Shown here: one piece after another, positions 1-10,914 of the stretch
Position numbering within the stretch: the first letter of the stretch is position 1
How the letters are laid out: the number at the start of each line of letters is the position of its first letter
Source: Carex sylvatica
Lineage: Eukaryota; Streptophyta; Magnoliopsida; Poales; Cyperaceae
Length of the DNA: 17,446 bases
Assembly (NCBI GenBank): GCA_964058845.1
Contig: CAXKVR010000390.1
Span: forward strand, 1 to 17,446
Direction: 5' to 3'
The notes under the pieces: generated by a model
Told to the model about the DNA's origin: nothing
The model's database searches: none
What the model saw: only the letters and a program-made list of their open reading frames with translations
Made by a program: the position numbers and the translations under genes

Positions 1-2470
1 TATCTTTCTTCTTCCTCAATCCCGCTCTTCCTCTAGAAATGATCTTTTCTTCACTCCCCATCCCACCCTTCCTCTCCTCCTGCCTTCCCTCTCCCCCAGC
101 CCGCCCTTCCTCTCCCCGTCTTCCCTCCTCCATTGACTCCAGTATACCGAGAAAAAATGAATACCAAGAAAAGAAAATTAGAAATTATGTAATTTGTTAA
201 ATCCTATAAAGAGATTATAGGAATAAATAAAATGAAATTTGATTTATAAAAATGAAATTGGGTCCAAAATGCACAAACCTACAAAAGTAAAATGAAAATT
301 GAAAATACCAGTACAATAGATATGCTTCTGATGGGAGATTACAAAGTAAGTTGAGCTTTGATTTAGCTACAGGTCTTAAAAAGCTCACAACAACATAGAT
401 GACAAAGAGAAAAATTAATTACTTGTATTATAACAATTATATAGTATAGGAGGGATATATAATACCAGTTCAGCAACTGAGTTCACATATACCATTCTAA
501 TATATATATAGAAAACAATTTGTCATGATACCAGTCAGCACATGGGCATGCCTAAATATGCTTGCTTTGTCATGATTTTCTATATAAAATTACAAAATTA
601 TACTTGTATTTAAAATGATTATACAATTATGTATCATGAAAATTTGGTTATATCCTATTTTATTTTCTGTCATGATCCTGACAACAGGTTGATCAATTAT
701 TGATGCAGAAATATAAGCATTCTCAAGTTTTTAATTGATCGATGTGTTTGTTAAAGTATCTAATTTGCACAAATTCACAAGATGCTCAATCAAATTAGAT
801 TTATAAGGATGAAGCTACACAATAGCACAAAAATCAGATGACTCATGCATTGTCCAACTCCAAAACAATACCAATCAAGGTACATAACAGTACCATTCAA
901 GATAAACTAGTCCAACAACTAAAATGAATCTCAATAATTGTTATGATTGTTTTTAGTAATTATTTGTGATATAAACGAAGATAAAGTGAATTAAGTTGGA
1001 AAATGCAAAGTAAAACAAAAAAAAAGTCATCCACTTGCTGATTTAAATATTGATGTTTCATTTCATCTTAGTACAAACTGGTAAAAATTGAAATATTCCC
1101 AAATATTTGTTACCAAAAATATATTACCAACTATCATTTGCTATATATTATTTCCAAATATATATCATATCACTCATGTTTACAAAAATGGGTGAATATG
1201 TTAGCACCCTAAAAGATACTCCTATATATTTTCTTTTTCAAGAATCTTGAAAATAGTTGATGGACATGCCCTCTTCTTTGGTTGTGCAGCACCAATGTTA
1301 GCATCATCTCTACAAAAAAATTGAAAAAATTACTCGTGCTAAATTTTAAAAGTTTACTTTTAAACTAGCTGAGATTGATTAGCCTATTTCAATTACCTAT
1401 TAATGTGAAAATCATAAACTTGTTCTAAACGTAGATGTTTAATGGTTCCCTACATGTCATATTTAATTTTAGAGAATTATCTCAAAGGGGTTTGCAAGTA
1501 ATAAACTTTTTCCAAAATGAATTTTTCTTTCTCAAATACCAGTGATGCATTATCCTTATTTGCTCATTGTTTTGTGTTGGTGCAAATTTAGTATAATATT
1601 GGTATGTTGGTACAGAGTTTAAGGACTAGTCAATCAGTTATGGTTTCAGCAAAAATCTGCATAGTATTTTTTTTTTCTAAATCTTGGAAGCGACTTTCAA
1701 GAGTTATGTATTGAAATAAAAGTCTTTACATCTATGCTTCTCAGCATCCCCCTATATCACTATTATAAACTACACTCTAGACTGTTATGCAAGAATTAAA
1801 GAAAAATACTACAGTAGCAAGAAAAGTAAAAACCACATCAATTATACCTATTACACCAAAGTTTCACATGAGCAGTAGCATGCAAAAAATTTCTTTCAGC
1901 ATGCCATAGCTTTACTTTGCTTTGTTTTGTTAACGGTGTTTCAGCCATAGTTAATTAAATCAGTGTTGTTTGAACCTTGCACAAACATATGCAGTGCATT
2001 AACAGGCTTGAAACTTTGGACATTAATTGTTGTTTCAGATTGAACATCTTTTATCCTAAATCAAATTTTATCCTCCAAATCATATGTTACAATTTTGCAA
2101 TTTACATACCTTAAACAATCGACCATCACATCTGTTCGCTTTCTCACTAACTTCATCTTCTTACGGACCGTTACATCTTTGTTGTTCAAAACATTGTCAT
2201 CCCAATTAGTATTAGAATTATTATTAGAACTTACAACCATTGATGAAAATGGATCAATATTGTTTGAATCTTCCTCCATGATAAAAAGATTTGTAAAAGG
2301 AAGAAGAGAGTAAGGGCGGGCGGAGGGAGAGGGAGGGCGGCTGGGAGAGAGGGAGGGCAGGAAGAGAGGAAGCGAGGGGTGGGAAGAGATGAAGGGTGGG
2401 CTAGGGGAGAGGGAGGGCCGGCTGGGGGAGTTTCTGAAGAGAAAGGGCGGGATTGGAGAAGATGAAAATT
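1..2470. mobile_element. Probable DNA element with long imperfect inverted ends (left end at or beyond the window edge)
   Basis: Bases 1-140 are a C/T-rich strand. Bases about 2305-2470 are G/A-rich, and their reverse complement matches the left block with gaps. Shared words include CAATCCCG near the outer edges, TAGAAA or CAGAAA about 20 bases further in, and CTGCC(T/C)TCCCTCTC followed by CCCAGCC further inside. The right block has an extra internal duplication of its GAGGGAGGGC motif, so it is longer. Between the blocks lies about 2.1 kb of AT-rich sequence. Long GC-rich inverted ends around an AT-rich core with a gene starting just inside one end recall Mutator-like elements or Pack-MULEs, but that class is inferred. 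The left boundary is cut by the window and no target-site duplication can be tested. Low-complexity convergence of two polypyrimidine tracts is the main alternative. Confidence 0.5.
1222..2279 (-). CDS. Possible small two-exon gene, 85 aa, function unknown
   Basis: I do not recognise this protein. Exon 1 is 2279-2110 and begins with ATG about 30 bases inside the G/A-rich inverted end. It stays open to an AG|GTATGT donor. A good acceptor (T-tract then TGTAG) at 1310 opens exon 2, 1309-1222. The split codon AG|A keeps the frame for 28 residues to a TAG stop. The product has an acidic, Asn/Ser-rich N-terminus (about residues 1-33), then a basic cluster (RKKMKLVRKR, about 39-48), and a C-terminal exon with PKKRA. 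The two basic clusters could be nuclear localisation signals. No catalytic motif is visible. The intron is about 800 bases, and further small exons inside it cannot be excluded. It could be a gene fragment captured by the surrounding element, part of a transposon protein, or chance; the donor, acceptor and phase agreement favour a real transcript modestly. Confidence 0.35.
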
Positions 2471-2588
2471 TGTTGCAAGAGCAAGGTTTTAGGAAAGGGT
2501 TGATAAGGGTAGTATCGTCATTGAAATATTTAATTAATATTAATTAATATATTTTAGTGAGAAAAATTGAAAATAGGTATATTAATAA
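2471..2588. other. AT-rich spacer between two mobile elements
   Basis: This stretch has repeated TTAATTAATAT words and no gene. It ends in TATTAATAA at 2580-2588, the left copy of the target-site duplication of the next element. Confidence 0.6.
2580..2588. repeat. Target-site duplication, left copy (9 bp)
   Basis: TATTAATAA, identical to 2997-3005, flanks the foldback element exactly at its inverted-repeat ends. Confidence 0.8.
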
Positions 2589-2996
2589 GAGGAGGGATCC
2601 ACTTACAACAATTTGAAAGTTACAACATCTTACAACATCGTTTTTTTTCATTTTCAAAGTCTAAATCGTCGATTCAAACCGTTAGATATTCAATCTATAT
2701 TAAAACGTGCTTGCAGACTAAATTTTACATTTTTTGGAATTTTTTTGCTATTTATTAAGATGGGTACAAAATCGTTGTTTTTTAATGGTGCAGAATTTTA
2801 ATAAATACAGCAATTTTGTACCCATCTTAATAAATAGCAAAAAAATTCCAAAAAATATAAAATTTGGTCTGCAAGCACGTTTTAATATAGATTGAATATC
2901 TAACGGTTTGGATCGACGATTTAGACTTTGAAAATGAAAATAAACGATGTTGTAAGATGTTGTAACTTTCAAGTTGTTGTAAGTGGATCCCTCCTC
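2589..2996. mobile_element. Foldback MITE, Mutator-like (9-bp target duplication)
   Basis: Bases 2589-2778 and 2807-2996 are almost perfect inverted copies, about 190 bases each, around a spacer of about 28 bases. The outer ends read GAGGAGGGATCCACTTACAA and its reverse complement, and the mismatches inside the arms are few. The element is flanked by identical 9-base copies TATTAATAA at 2580-2588 and 2997-3005. A 9-bp duplication with long terminal inverted repeats is the hallmark of Mutator-like elements; elements made almost only of such arms are usually called foldback MULE-MITEs. There is no transposase. Short open frames in both arms are mirror images of each other and are not genes. A transcript through it would form a long hairpin and could feed small-RNA production; that is inference. 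Confidence 0.85.
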
Positions 2997-3157
2997 TATT
3001 AATAAATAGGCTATGTTTAGATGGACAAATATTTAATTTTCAATTTTGAATGGATAAGTATCTAATTAAAAAAGTTCTATTAATAAATAGGCTATGTTTA
3101 GATGGACAAATATTTAATTTTCAATTTTGAATGGATAAGTATCTAATTAAAAAAGTT
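2996..3157. repeat. Perfect 81-bp tandem duplication
   Basis: Unit 1 is 2996-3076 and unit 2 is 3077-3157. Both run from CTATTAATAAATAGGC to TAATTAAAAAAGTT with no difference that I can see. The unit starts at the right boundary of the foldback element and includes its target-site duplication, so the duplication probably followed the insertion. It ends about 30 bases before the AT-dinucleotide run of the RPS11 promoter region. A recent duplication or a collapsed/expanded assembly artefact are both possible. Confidence 0.9.
2997..3005. repeat. Target-site duplication, right copy (9 bp)
   Basis: TATTAATAA, identical to 2580-2588. It also forms the start of the first unit of the 81-bp tandem repeat. 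Confidence 0.8.
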
Positions 3158-3182
3158 GTGATGGGTATATATCCAAATTTCT

Positions 3183-3255
3183 CATATATATATATATCAA
3201 AATCTTCCCTCTAAAACTAGGGTTTTGTACTCGCTCGTCTTCCCTTCCCAGGCGC
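3183..3255 (+). promoter_or_regulatory. RPS11 core promoter region: AT run, telo-box and pyrimidine tract
   Basis: An (AT)n run at about 3184-3198 could serve as a TATA region. At 3217-3226 CTAGGGTTTT contains TAGGGTTT, the reverse complement of the plant telo-box AAACCCTA, which is common near the start of plant ribosomal protein genes. It is followed by a C/T-rich stretch (CTCGCTCGTCTTCCCTTCCC, 3231-3250), where transcription probably begins and which could act as a 5' TOP-like tract. The ATG is at 3308. The exact start site is inferred. Confidence 0.6.
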
Positions 3256-3307
3256 CGCCGCATTTCTATTCTTTCCAGCCTGCTTCCGATCTCTTTTCTT
3301 CACAGCC

Positions 3308-5002
<1,695 letters not shown>

Positions 5003-5791
5003 AAAGTAGAAATTCTACACTAAAAAGGGTTAATTCATTTAGTAGTTTGTTTCTGATAAAAAATTTTATTCTTAGTAATGGGACATCAATGTGATTTTAG
5101 TCAGGTTGTTTTGTTTATTCGTTGTTTTCCTATTGCGGACATTCTCTTGATATGAATATTTGCTTCTTGGCAGAGTTTTTTTTAAGTACTATTTTCTAGT
5201 AAATCTTTCTATCTGAGGTGTTTTGTTTGCTTTCCATGTTTACTACATTGGTAAAAAAAAGAAAGAAACCAGCTAAAATTTCTCCACGCATTTATTGCTG
5301 ATCTGTGGTAGTTAGGTTTCGTGATGCTACAAATTTGATCACTTAATGCGTACTTGGGTCCGATTCATTCTCAGTTTTCCTCTACAATTTTTATCCTTTT
5401 ACACGTGATTGCTTTGAATCAAAGCAATCGTTTAGCATCTTTCAAAATCCAGGGATTTCACTCGTGTGGTAATATTGCGATTGAGACGCGAGTTCAATAT
5501 TTTATTCTACTTAAAATCAAACGAAAGTATACTGTGTTAGGTTGACTGACATTCCATCCTTTAAGAAAGTTCTTCTATCGTTTGCAAGGCATGCAACAAT
5601 AACCTTCCTCTTCAAGCGTTTATTCTATAATACAACCCCACGAGCTATAGTGCTGATATCCATCCCCCCTCTCTCTCTTTAAATCTATCAATTCTTCATA
5701 AAAAAACAATATATATCTATTCATTAATCTATCCTTCTCTCTCTATACTCCGCTCATCTCTCCTACAAATCCACTCACCCAGCAGAGAAGA
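5003..5791 (+). other. Spacer: RPS11 3' UTR, then PME promoter and leader
   Basis: There is no gene here. The first part is the T-rich 3' region of RPS11 without a canonical AATAAA. A G-box-like CACGTG lies at 5402-5407, overlapping a perfect short palindrome. A TATA-like AATATATAT is at 5708-5716, followed by a CT-rich leader (TCTCTCTCT words at 5660-5760) up to the pectinesterase ATG at 5792. Promoter assignment is inference from position. Confidence 0.5.
5407..5429. repeat. Perfect 11-bp palindrome
   Basis: GATTGCTTTGA (5407-5417) is followed by one A and then TCAAAGCAATC (5419-5429), a perfect inverted copy. It lies between RPS11 and the pectinesterase gene next to a CACGTG. It could be a protein-binding dyad or chance. 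Confidence 0.7.
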
Positions 5792-8372
5792 ATGCCCAGA
5801 ACTCTCACATTACTCCCTCTCTTTGTTGCTAGTTTAGCTTTCCTCTCACAAGTAATGTTTCACAATCCATTATGTTCCCCATCTTTAATCAACCTCACTA
5901 CACTTAAACAGAGCTTCACATCAATTGTACTTTCAAATGGCATTAGATTCTTCTGTCACCACCATCATCACCATCACCATCACCATCACCATATTTCCAT
6001 TTGTGATGATTTTGCACCAGATCTGCCTCTAGCAGACACAGGCACCGATGTGTTCTGTGTTGATCAAAATGGATGTTGTAACTTCACGACTGTTCAGTCT
6101 GCAATTGATGCTATTGAAAGTTTTAGCCAGAAGAGGAGTATCTTATGGATTAATGCCGGAATTTACTAGTAAGCTTCAACTTGAATCTTACAAAATTACT
6201 AATGTTTGCTTCAAATGATGAGAGCTACACTTGATACAATTATTAAGACATTTTTCTCCGTGTGAGAGGCTGCAAGTTTGAATCCCAATACACATCTCTA
6301 GAGGTGATTTGAAGGTTTTGATTCTCATATGATACTAAATTAAAAATATTGGCTTCAAATGGTAATATGCGCATTCATTTGCTGGCACTTTATAATTTCA
6401 TCATGCAACGATCATAACATGATTACACAAGGATACAAAATGTTTCCTACTGCTGAGTTATTTATATCTGAACGTAGTTTTTAATCATTAGCTGTTTGAT
6501 CGTAGTGAGAAGGTTTCTGTTCCAATAACAAAACCAAACATCACATTTCAAGGGCAAGGATTCGAAACGACTGCAATTGCATGGAATGACACAGCAAACT
6601 CGGCTTATGGCACATTTTACAGTGCATCTTTTTCTGTGTTCTCAACCAACTTCATCGCAAAGAACATAAGCTTCATTGTATTTATTTCTTTCCTTTTAAA
6701 AGAAAAAAAACTCAATACATTGCGGTAGGGACCAAGAGATGTGGCCTATAAGTTGATATACATTCTTTTAATAGTACTGGAAAAGAAGTGAAATTTAAGA
6801 TTGAGCCTCCAGTACACTAAAAAGTTTATGATAGGTCATTATTAATTTAATTGGACCACAACTATTTGATAAGAAAGATTTCTAACAAGGTATTACTGTA
6901 ATTATACATCTTTTATAATTATCTAATGAGAATCAAAATTTACTAAATATTGAATATATCACTCTCTTATTATCTATAAGATTTGTTATAAAGGAGCATA
7001 AATCTTTGTATTTGTCTTTTCATTATGGTCCCTATATTAGTAGATAGTCAAAAACAAATTTAGAATTTTTCTTCACTGCAAAGTGATGTACTCAAAGAAA
7101 ATCTCGATAAATAAAGTATTTTCATGAAAAATCCAAGTCTACCAAGTACCCGGCACAGTACCCGTTAACACACATGCATGCTTAACAGTTAATTTTTATG
7201 TTTGACACCAGAATGTCGCACCGATACCAAATCCTGGAGATTTGGGAGGACAAGCAGTGGCAATAAGAGTAGGTGGCGATCAAGCAGCCTTTTGGGGATG
7301 CGGCTTTTTTGGCGCGCAAGATACACTTCATGATGACAGTGGGAGGCATTATTTTAAGGAGTGCTTTATTCAAGGGACTATCGATTTCATCTTTGGAGAT
7401 GGCACTTCTTTATATGAGGTGAGATGATATGTAGTTATTCATATCAGTGGGCATCTTAACAAAGGGACTTCCAAATTCCAAGCGACTTGGCCCTGTATAC
7501 AGCAAATTTAACATCCAACCTTTTTAATTCATTATGTATGAAGATTTTTTAAAGTTTTTCATTGTAAGTTCACTTTTGATTTTTTGTTATTGAATGACAT
7601 TTACATATCTTTACAAGGACTGTAGAATAATATCCATAGCTGCTTCCATGCCACTGGGAGCAAGCTTCATAAATGGTGTGATAACTGCACAAGGCCGGCC
7701 TAACGGGAATGAAAACACTGGATTCGCATTCGTGCATTGCACCATTGGTGGGACAGGTCATATCTGGCTAGGGCGGGCTTGGCGACCCTATTCGCGTGTC
7801 GTTTTTGCTTACACATCAATATCTGATATTATCTCCCCTGAAGGTTGGAATGACTGGAACGACCCTAGTAGAGATCAGTAAGAATTCTTAGTGAAACTGA
7901 CTGTTACATAGTTCCATATATCAGAAATTTAGTCATGCATACCTTAATTTATGTTCTTCAAAAGAACTACAGAAAGAACTTAACCGTGGGTCAGTAGTTC
8001 AGTACCATCATTTGCTGCCGCAAAACCCAGTATCTCAGTCTTTATTATTAATAATATTAAGCCAATGGCATTTACTTTTGTGTCAGTAGAATCCGGGCCT
8101 TTCTCGAATCGTATTGACCAATTTATCACATTTTTCTAGTAGTTCCAAAATTATGTCCTCAATCGCAAGTGTCTATATCTTTATCTCACTTCTTTACATG
8201 TTTGTGTTTTGACAGGACAATATACTATGGCGAATACAAATGCACAGGACCTGGTGCGAACATGACCTTAAGAGCGCCTTTTGTGCATAAGTTAAATGAT
8301 ACAGAAGGAGCTCCTTTTCTCAATACTTCTTTCATCAACGGAGATGACTGGTTAAAGCCTTACAGCTATTGA
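5792..8372 (+). CDS. PME: Pectin methylesterase (pectinesterase) without PMEI pro-domain
   Basis: The enzyme removes methyl esters from homogalacturonan in the cell wall (EC 3.1.1.11). Five exons join in phase: 5792-6168, 6506-6677, 7212-7418, 7618-7877 and 8216-8372, giving 390 aa. Residues about 4-22 are hydrophobic (signal peptide or anchor). There is no inhibitor-like pro-region, so it is the short PME type. Residues 56-67 are twelve consecutive histidines. The pectinesterase fold follows from about residue 80. All family motifs are present: AGIYYEK near 122-128, QAVAIR (Gln197), GAQDTL (Gln219 and Asp220, the acid/base), IDFIFG (Asp241, nucleophile), ITAQGR, and LGRAW (Arg305, Trp307). 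Known plant copies usually read DFIFGNG; here it is DFIFGDG. It resembles the Arabidopsis PME8/PME15/PME53 kind, but I cannot fix the orthologue. An in-frame TAG just after the exon 1 donor is intronic. Confidence 0.96.
5957..5992 (+). repeat. CAY repeat encoding 12 histidines
   Basis: Twelve CAC/CAT codons, mostly alternating, lie in exon 1 of the pectinesterase gene just after a Cys and before the mature domain. This is a microsatellite-like coding repeat likely to vary in length between alleles. Confidence 0.95.
6237..6345 (+). mobile_element. Possible SINE relic in pectinesterase intron 1
   Basis: AGTTTGAATCCC at 6275-6286 resembles a tRNA-type B box (GGTTCGANTCC). It is preceded by TGTGAGAGGCTGC and followed by CTCTAGAGGTGATTTGAAGG, phrasing typical of tRNA-derived plant SINEs. 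No convincing A box, tail or target duplication is seen. Confidence 0.3.
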
Positions 8373-8611
8373 TCTTGCAAATTCTAATGTGCCGGTCGAA
8401 GATGTTATTTGTTTTTGTTATTTATTGATTTGTCACTAGTTGCGATGCCAATTGTATCTTTCCCATACTGGTATGGTTCATACAAGCTGGGCAAAATACT
8501 TGTACATTGAAGAGAGCATGCTGCATGCATGGATGCATAAAATAATTAACCCAAAATGTCCAAAATGAATTAAAGGACTTAAAAGGTTATTGTTGTGACT
8601 AAAGCCCTATG
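8373..8611. other. Pectinesterase 3' region
   Basis: This holds the presumed 3' UTR of the pectinesterase gene and flanking DNA, with no gene. A run of GCATGC/CATGCA words lies at about 8517-8537. Confidence 0.5.
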
Positions 8612-8808
8612 TTGCATGGATACGAGTACGGATATCGTATCGGATATGATACGGATATACGGTAAATTTCAAAAATTCCGAATATGATACGCCTATTATA
8701 TACTCTTTTATTATTTTAATTTTATTATTAACTCAATACTTATATTATATAAATTTGTAACCATAAATCCTGACTAAAGTATTTTATACAAGTTATATGT
8801 AATAGCTG

Positions 8809-8822
8809 CTACATTATGACAA
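8809..8822. repeat. 14-bp direct repeat, copy 1
   Basis: CTACATTATGACAA, identical to 10002-10015. The pair brackets the duplicated AT-rich interior of the repeat block and could be a target-site duplication of a nested insertion. Confidence 0.6.
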
Positions 8823-9045
8823 ACTACTTAGCCCAAGACCAGGAAAAAAATAAGAATAATTATTTCAGTAACCACGCTACAATATCTGTGCTACAGTAAC
8901 TGCATTTAGAGAAATAATGTATTATAGTCTCCACTAATTATATTGTGTCTATTAATTATTATTCTTAAAAGATATTATATAGTCTAAACTAATTATTATT
9001 CTAAAATTCCAGCAACACCCTTTCTCTATGATCCACACTAATTAT

Positions 9046-9492
9046 ATGATTTCCTTTCAAAGTCCCGGCACTAATTCCACTTCAACTTTTCTCTAACAAA
9101 AATAGTTGACCTCATAAAAATAAATACTTCAGTGCACAGATATAAACACTTTCAATACTTAGATATTAATACTTTCAGTGTCATATATAAAAAATACTTA
9201 GATATTTATACATTCGTAGATATAAATACTTAGAAGATAAGATATTAGCACTTAAAAAAGTCAAATATTAATACTTTGATGTGTAACTTGTTATGATAAT
9301 TTCTTTTCGAGCTCCCCAATCATTCCCGCATCAACCTTCCTCTAACAAATATAGTTGATCTCATAAGTATAAATACTTTAATGTATAAGTATAAATACTT
9401 TCAATATTTAGATATTAATATTTTCAGTGTCATATGTAAAAAATACTTGCAAGTGTAGGTATAAATACTTATACGACGAAGTATAAACACTT
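9046..9492. repeat. Diverged tandem duplication, about 200 bp per copy
   Basis: Copy A (about 9046-9254) and copy B (about 9293-9492) share, in the same order, CTCTAACAAA(A/T)ATAGTTGA(C/T)CTCATAA, AACACTTTCAATACTTAG-like words, AGATATTAATA(C/T)TTTCAGTG and TCATAT(A/G)TAAAAAATACTT. Both carry many AAATACTT/TATAAATACTT repeats. They are clearly related but diverged. Confidence 0.7.
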
Positions 9493-9550
9493 ACGTAACG
9501 ACGAGCCTAAAAGTACGTCATCATGGATCTCATTTGAAAGAGAAAATTGC

Positions 9551-9929
9551 ATAGATATTAATAATTTAGAAAAAAATTCAAATTGTGAAGTTTTTGCGGT
9601 CCTTGTGGAAAGTTATATTTATGCATTTAATTTTCAGTGGTCCTCGGAGACTGTAGCGCGGGTACAATGTGGGTGCAGATACTGTAGTGTGGGTACAGTG
9701 CGGTACTATAGCGCGGGTATTGTTATCTTCGTGTTTTAAGAATCCACGCAATAAATAATTGTTCATATCATAGATATAAATACTTCCATACATAGGTATA
9801 AATACTTCCGTTCATAGGTATTAATACTTAAGGAAAAAAATTCGAATTGTGCAGTTTTTGTGATCCCCACAATAAGTTATATTTTCACATTTAATTTTTT
9901 GTGATCCCCTTGTGGGTACTAGCGCGGAT
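9551..9929. repeat. Second diverged duplication, about 115 bp per copy
   Basis: Copy C (9551-9668) and copy D (9815-9929) share GATATTAATA or GGTATTAATA, AAAAAAATTC(A/G)AATTGTG, AGTTTTTG, AAGTTATATTT, CATTTAATTTT and a TAGCGCGG end. Between them lies a GC-richer stretch with recurring GTAGCGCGGGTAC-like words (9652-9720). Confidence 0.7.
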
Positions 9930-10001
9930 ACTATTATCAGCTCCCAAAAAATAAAAATTAAGTAAAATAGAAGTGATAGTGTAGAACCCGCTAAGAAACT
10001 A

Positions 10002-10015
10002 CTACATTATGACAA
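10002..10015. repeat. 14-bp direct repeat, copy 2
   Basis: CTACATTATGACAA, identical to 8809-8822. Confidence 0.6.
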
Positions 10016-10019
10016 CAAA

Positions 10020-10100
10020 GTTGAGCTATAGCAGTGGTAAAGGCACTTGTGGCATTGCTCATTGATCCTAGGTTTGAATTCCGCTGGTGTCAAGGGGTTT
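10020..10100 (+). mobile_element. tRNA-like / SINE-like head
   Basis: GAGCTATAGCAGTGGTAAAGG at about 10023-10043 resembles a Pol III A box. GGTTTGAATTCC at 10071-10082 resembles a B box, with spacing of roughly 35-40 bases as in tRNA-derived SINEs. It does not fold as a complete tRNA in my reading. It sits inside the GATACG block right after the second 14-bp repeat. Confidence 0.4.
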
Positions 10101-10300
10101 TGCTCATTTCGTTGGTCTATCCACTCCGTATCCGAGCAGAGAGGACTCCTATCAGCGCGTATCAATACGTATCGATGACCGTATTGGGTGTTAAAGATAT
10201 GCCAGATCATGGAATACGCTAGCTGGCATATTCGATACGTATCTGAACCGTATCATACACACATCCATGTCCAATTCGTATCCGACACGGATACGGAGTC

Positions 10301-10914
10301 TAATATAGAATATCCAAGTAACATAAGCTAAAGCCCAATGCAAGCTTTCTGATTTTACGTAGAGTAGGCCTTTTAAACATCTCTACTGTCGTTTCCTCTC
10401 TGCCGCAACTTGAATTTATCCTTGCCACTCTTGTTTCTCCTTCGCAGTCCATTTGTATTTCTCCCGCGGTTGATAAAGAGTTGAAAGAGAGTAACAAAAA
10501 GAAATTGTTTTCGCTTCTACATTTTTTGTAGACAGAAGTTGGGAGTTGATCGGAACACAATAATTCAGCTCACGAGGAACAATTTAAAGTTTAGTAGCTT
10601 ATTAGTAACATGGCCCAGAGTTCACCGACATGCAACGAAATTTACCTAATTTTTTTTTTTATGATGTGGAATATAATTCATCGGTATGCAATGATATTTA
10701 GCGTTGCAGATACAACTCGAAAAACATTCTGAGGATATCAACCGCACTGCAATTTTATCTGATATAGAGTTAAATTCTTACAAATAGTTAAGAAAAAATA
10801 TTACAAGAAGAAGAAAGGAAACTCTCAATACAAGACCAAGCAAGCCAAAAGAGAAAATTTAAACTATTAATTTGCACAAACAAGGAGCAAAAGAAAAAAG
10901 AAAAAAAAAAACAC
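10301..10914. other. Spacer and 3' region of the UDP-GlcNAc diphosphorylase gene
   Basis: I see no gene. Bases 10301-10560 contain an open minus-strand frame with no recognisable features. The rest, to the stop codon at 10915, is T-rich on the minus strand, as expected for the 3' UTR of the neighbouring minus-strand gene. I saw no canonical AATAAA. Confidence 0.5.

Larger units (their letters stand above)
8612..10300. mobile_element. Repeat block with GATACG-rich ends (unclassified element)
   Basis: The left edge (8612-8692) holds repeated GATACG/GATATCG words beginning TTGCATGGATACGAGTACGG. The right edge (10157-10300) holds the same words mainly on the other strand (CGTATC, TACGTATCGAT, GTATCCGACACGGATACG), with TCCATG at 10264-10269 as the counterpart of CATGGA at 8614-8619. 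The ends are therefore imperfect inverted repeats. The interior is AT-rich and contains several diverged internal duplications and a tRNA-like segment. No transposase is seen, so it would be non-autonomous. No target duplication could be recognised, so class and exact borders are uncertain. Confidence 0.45.

Noticed and set aside
2567..2972. Open frames of 60-74 aa on both strands
   Set aside because: They are mirror-image translations of the two arms of the foldback element, not genes.
6167..6169. Premature TAG stop in the pectinesterase
   Set aside because: It is formed by the last two exon bases plus the G of the GTAAGC donor; splicing to 6506 restores Tyr and the frame.
10300..10560. 86-aa minus-strand open frame
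   Set aside because: No recognisable motif, no splice or context support; it lies in the spacer beyond the 3' end of a minus-strand gene.
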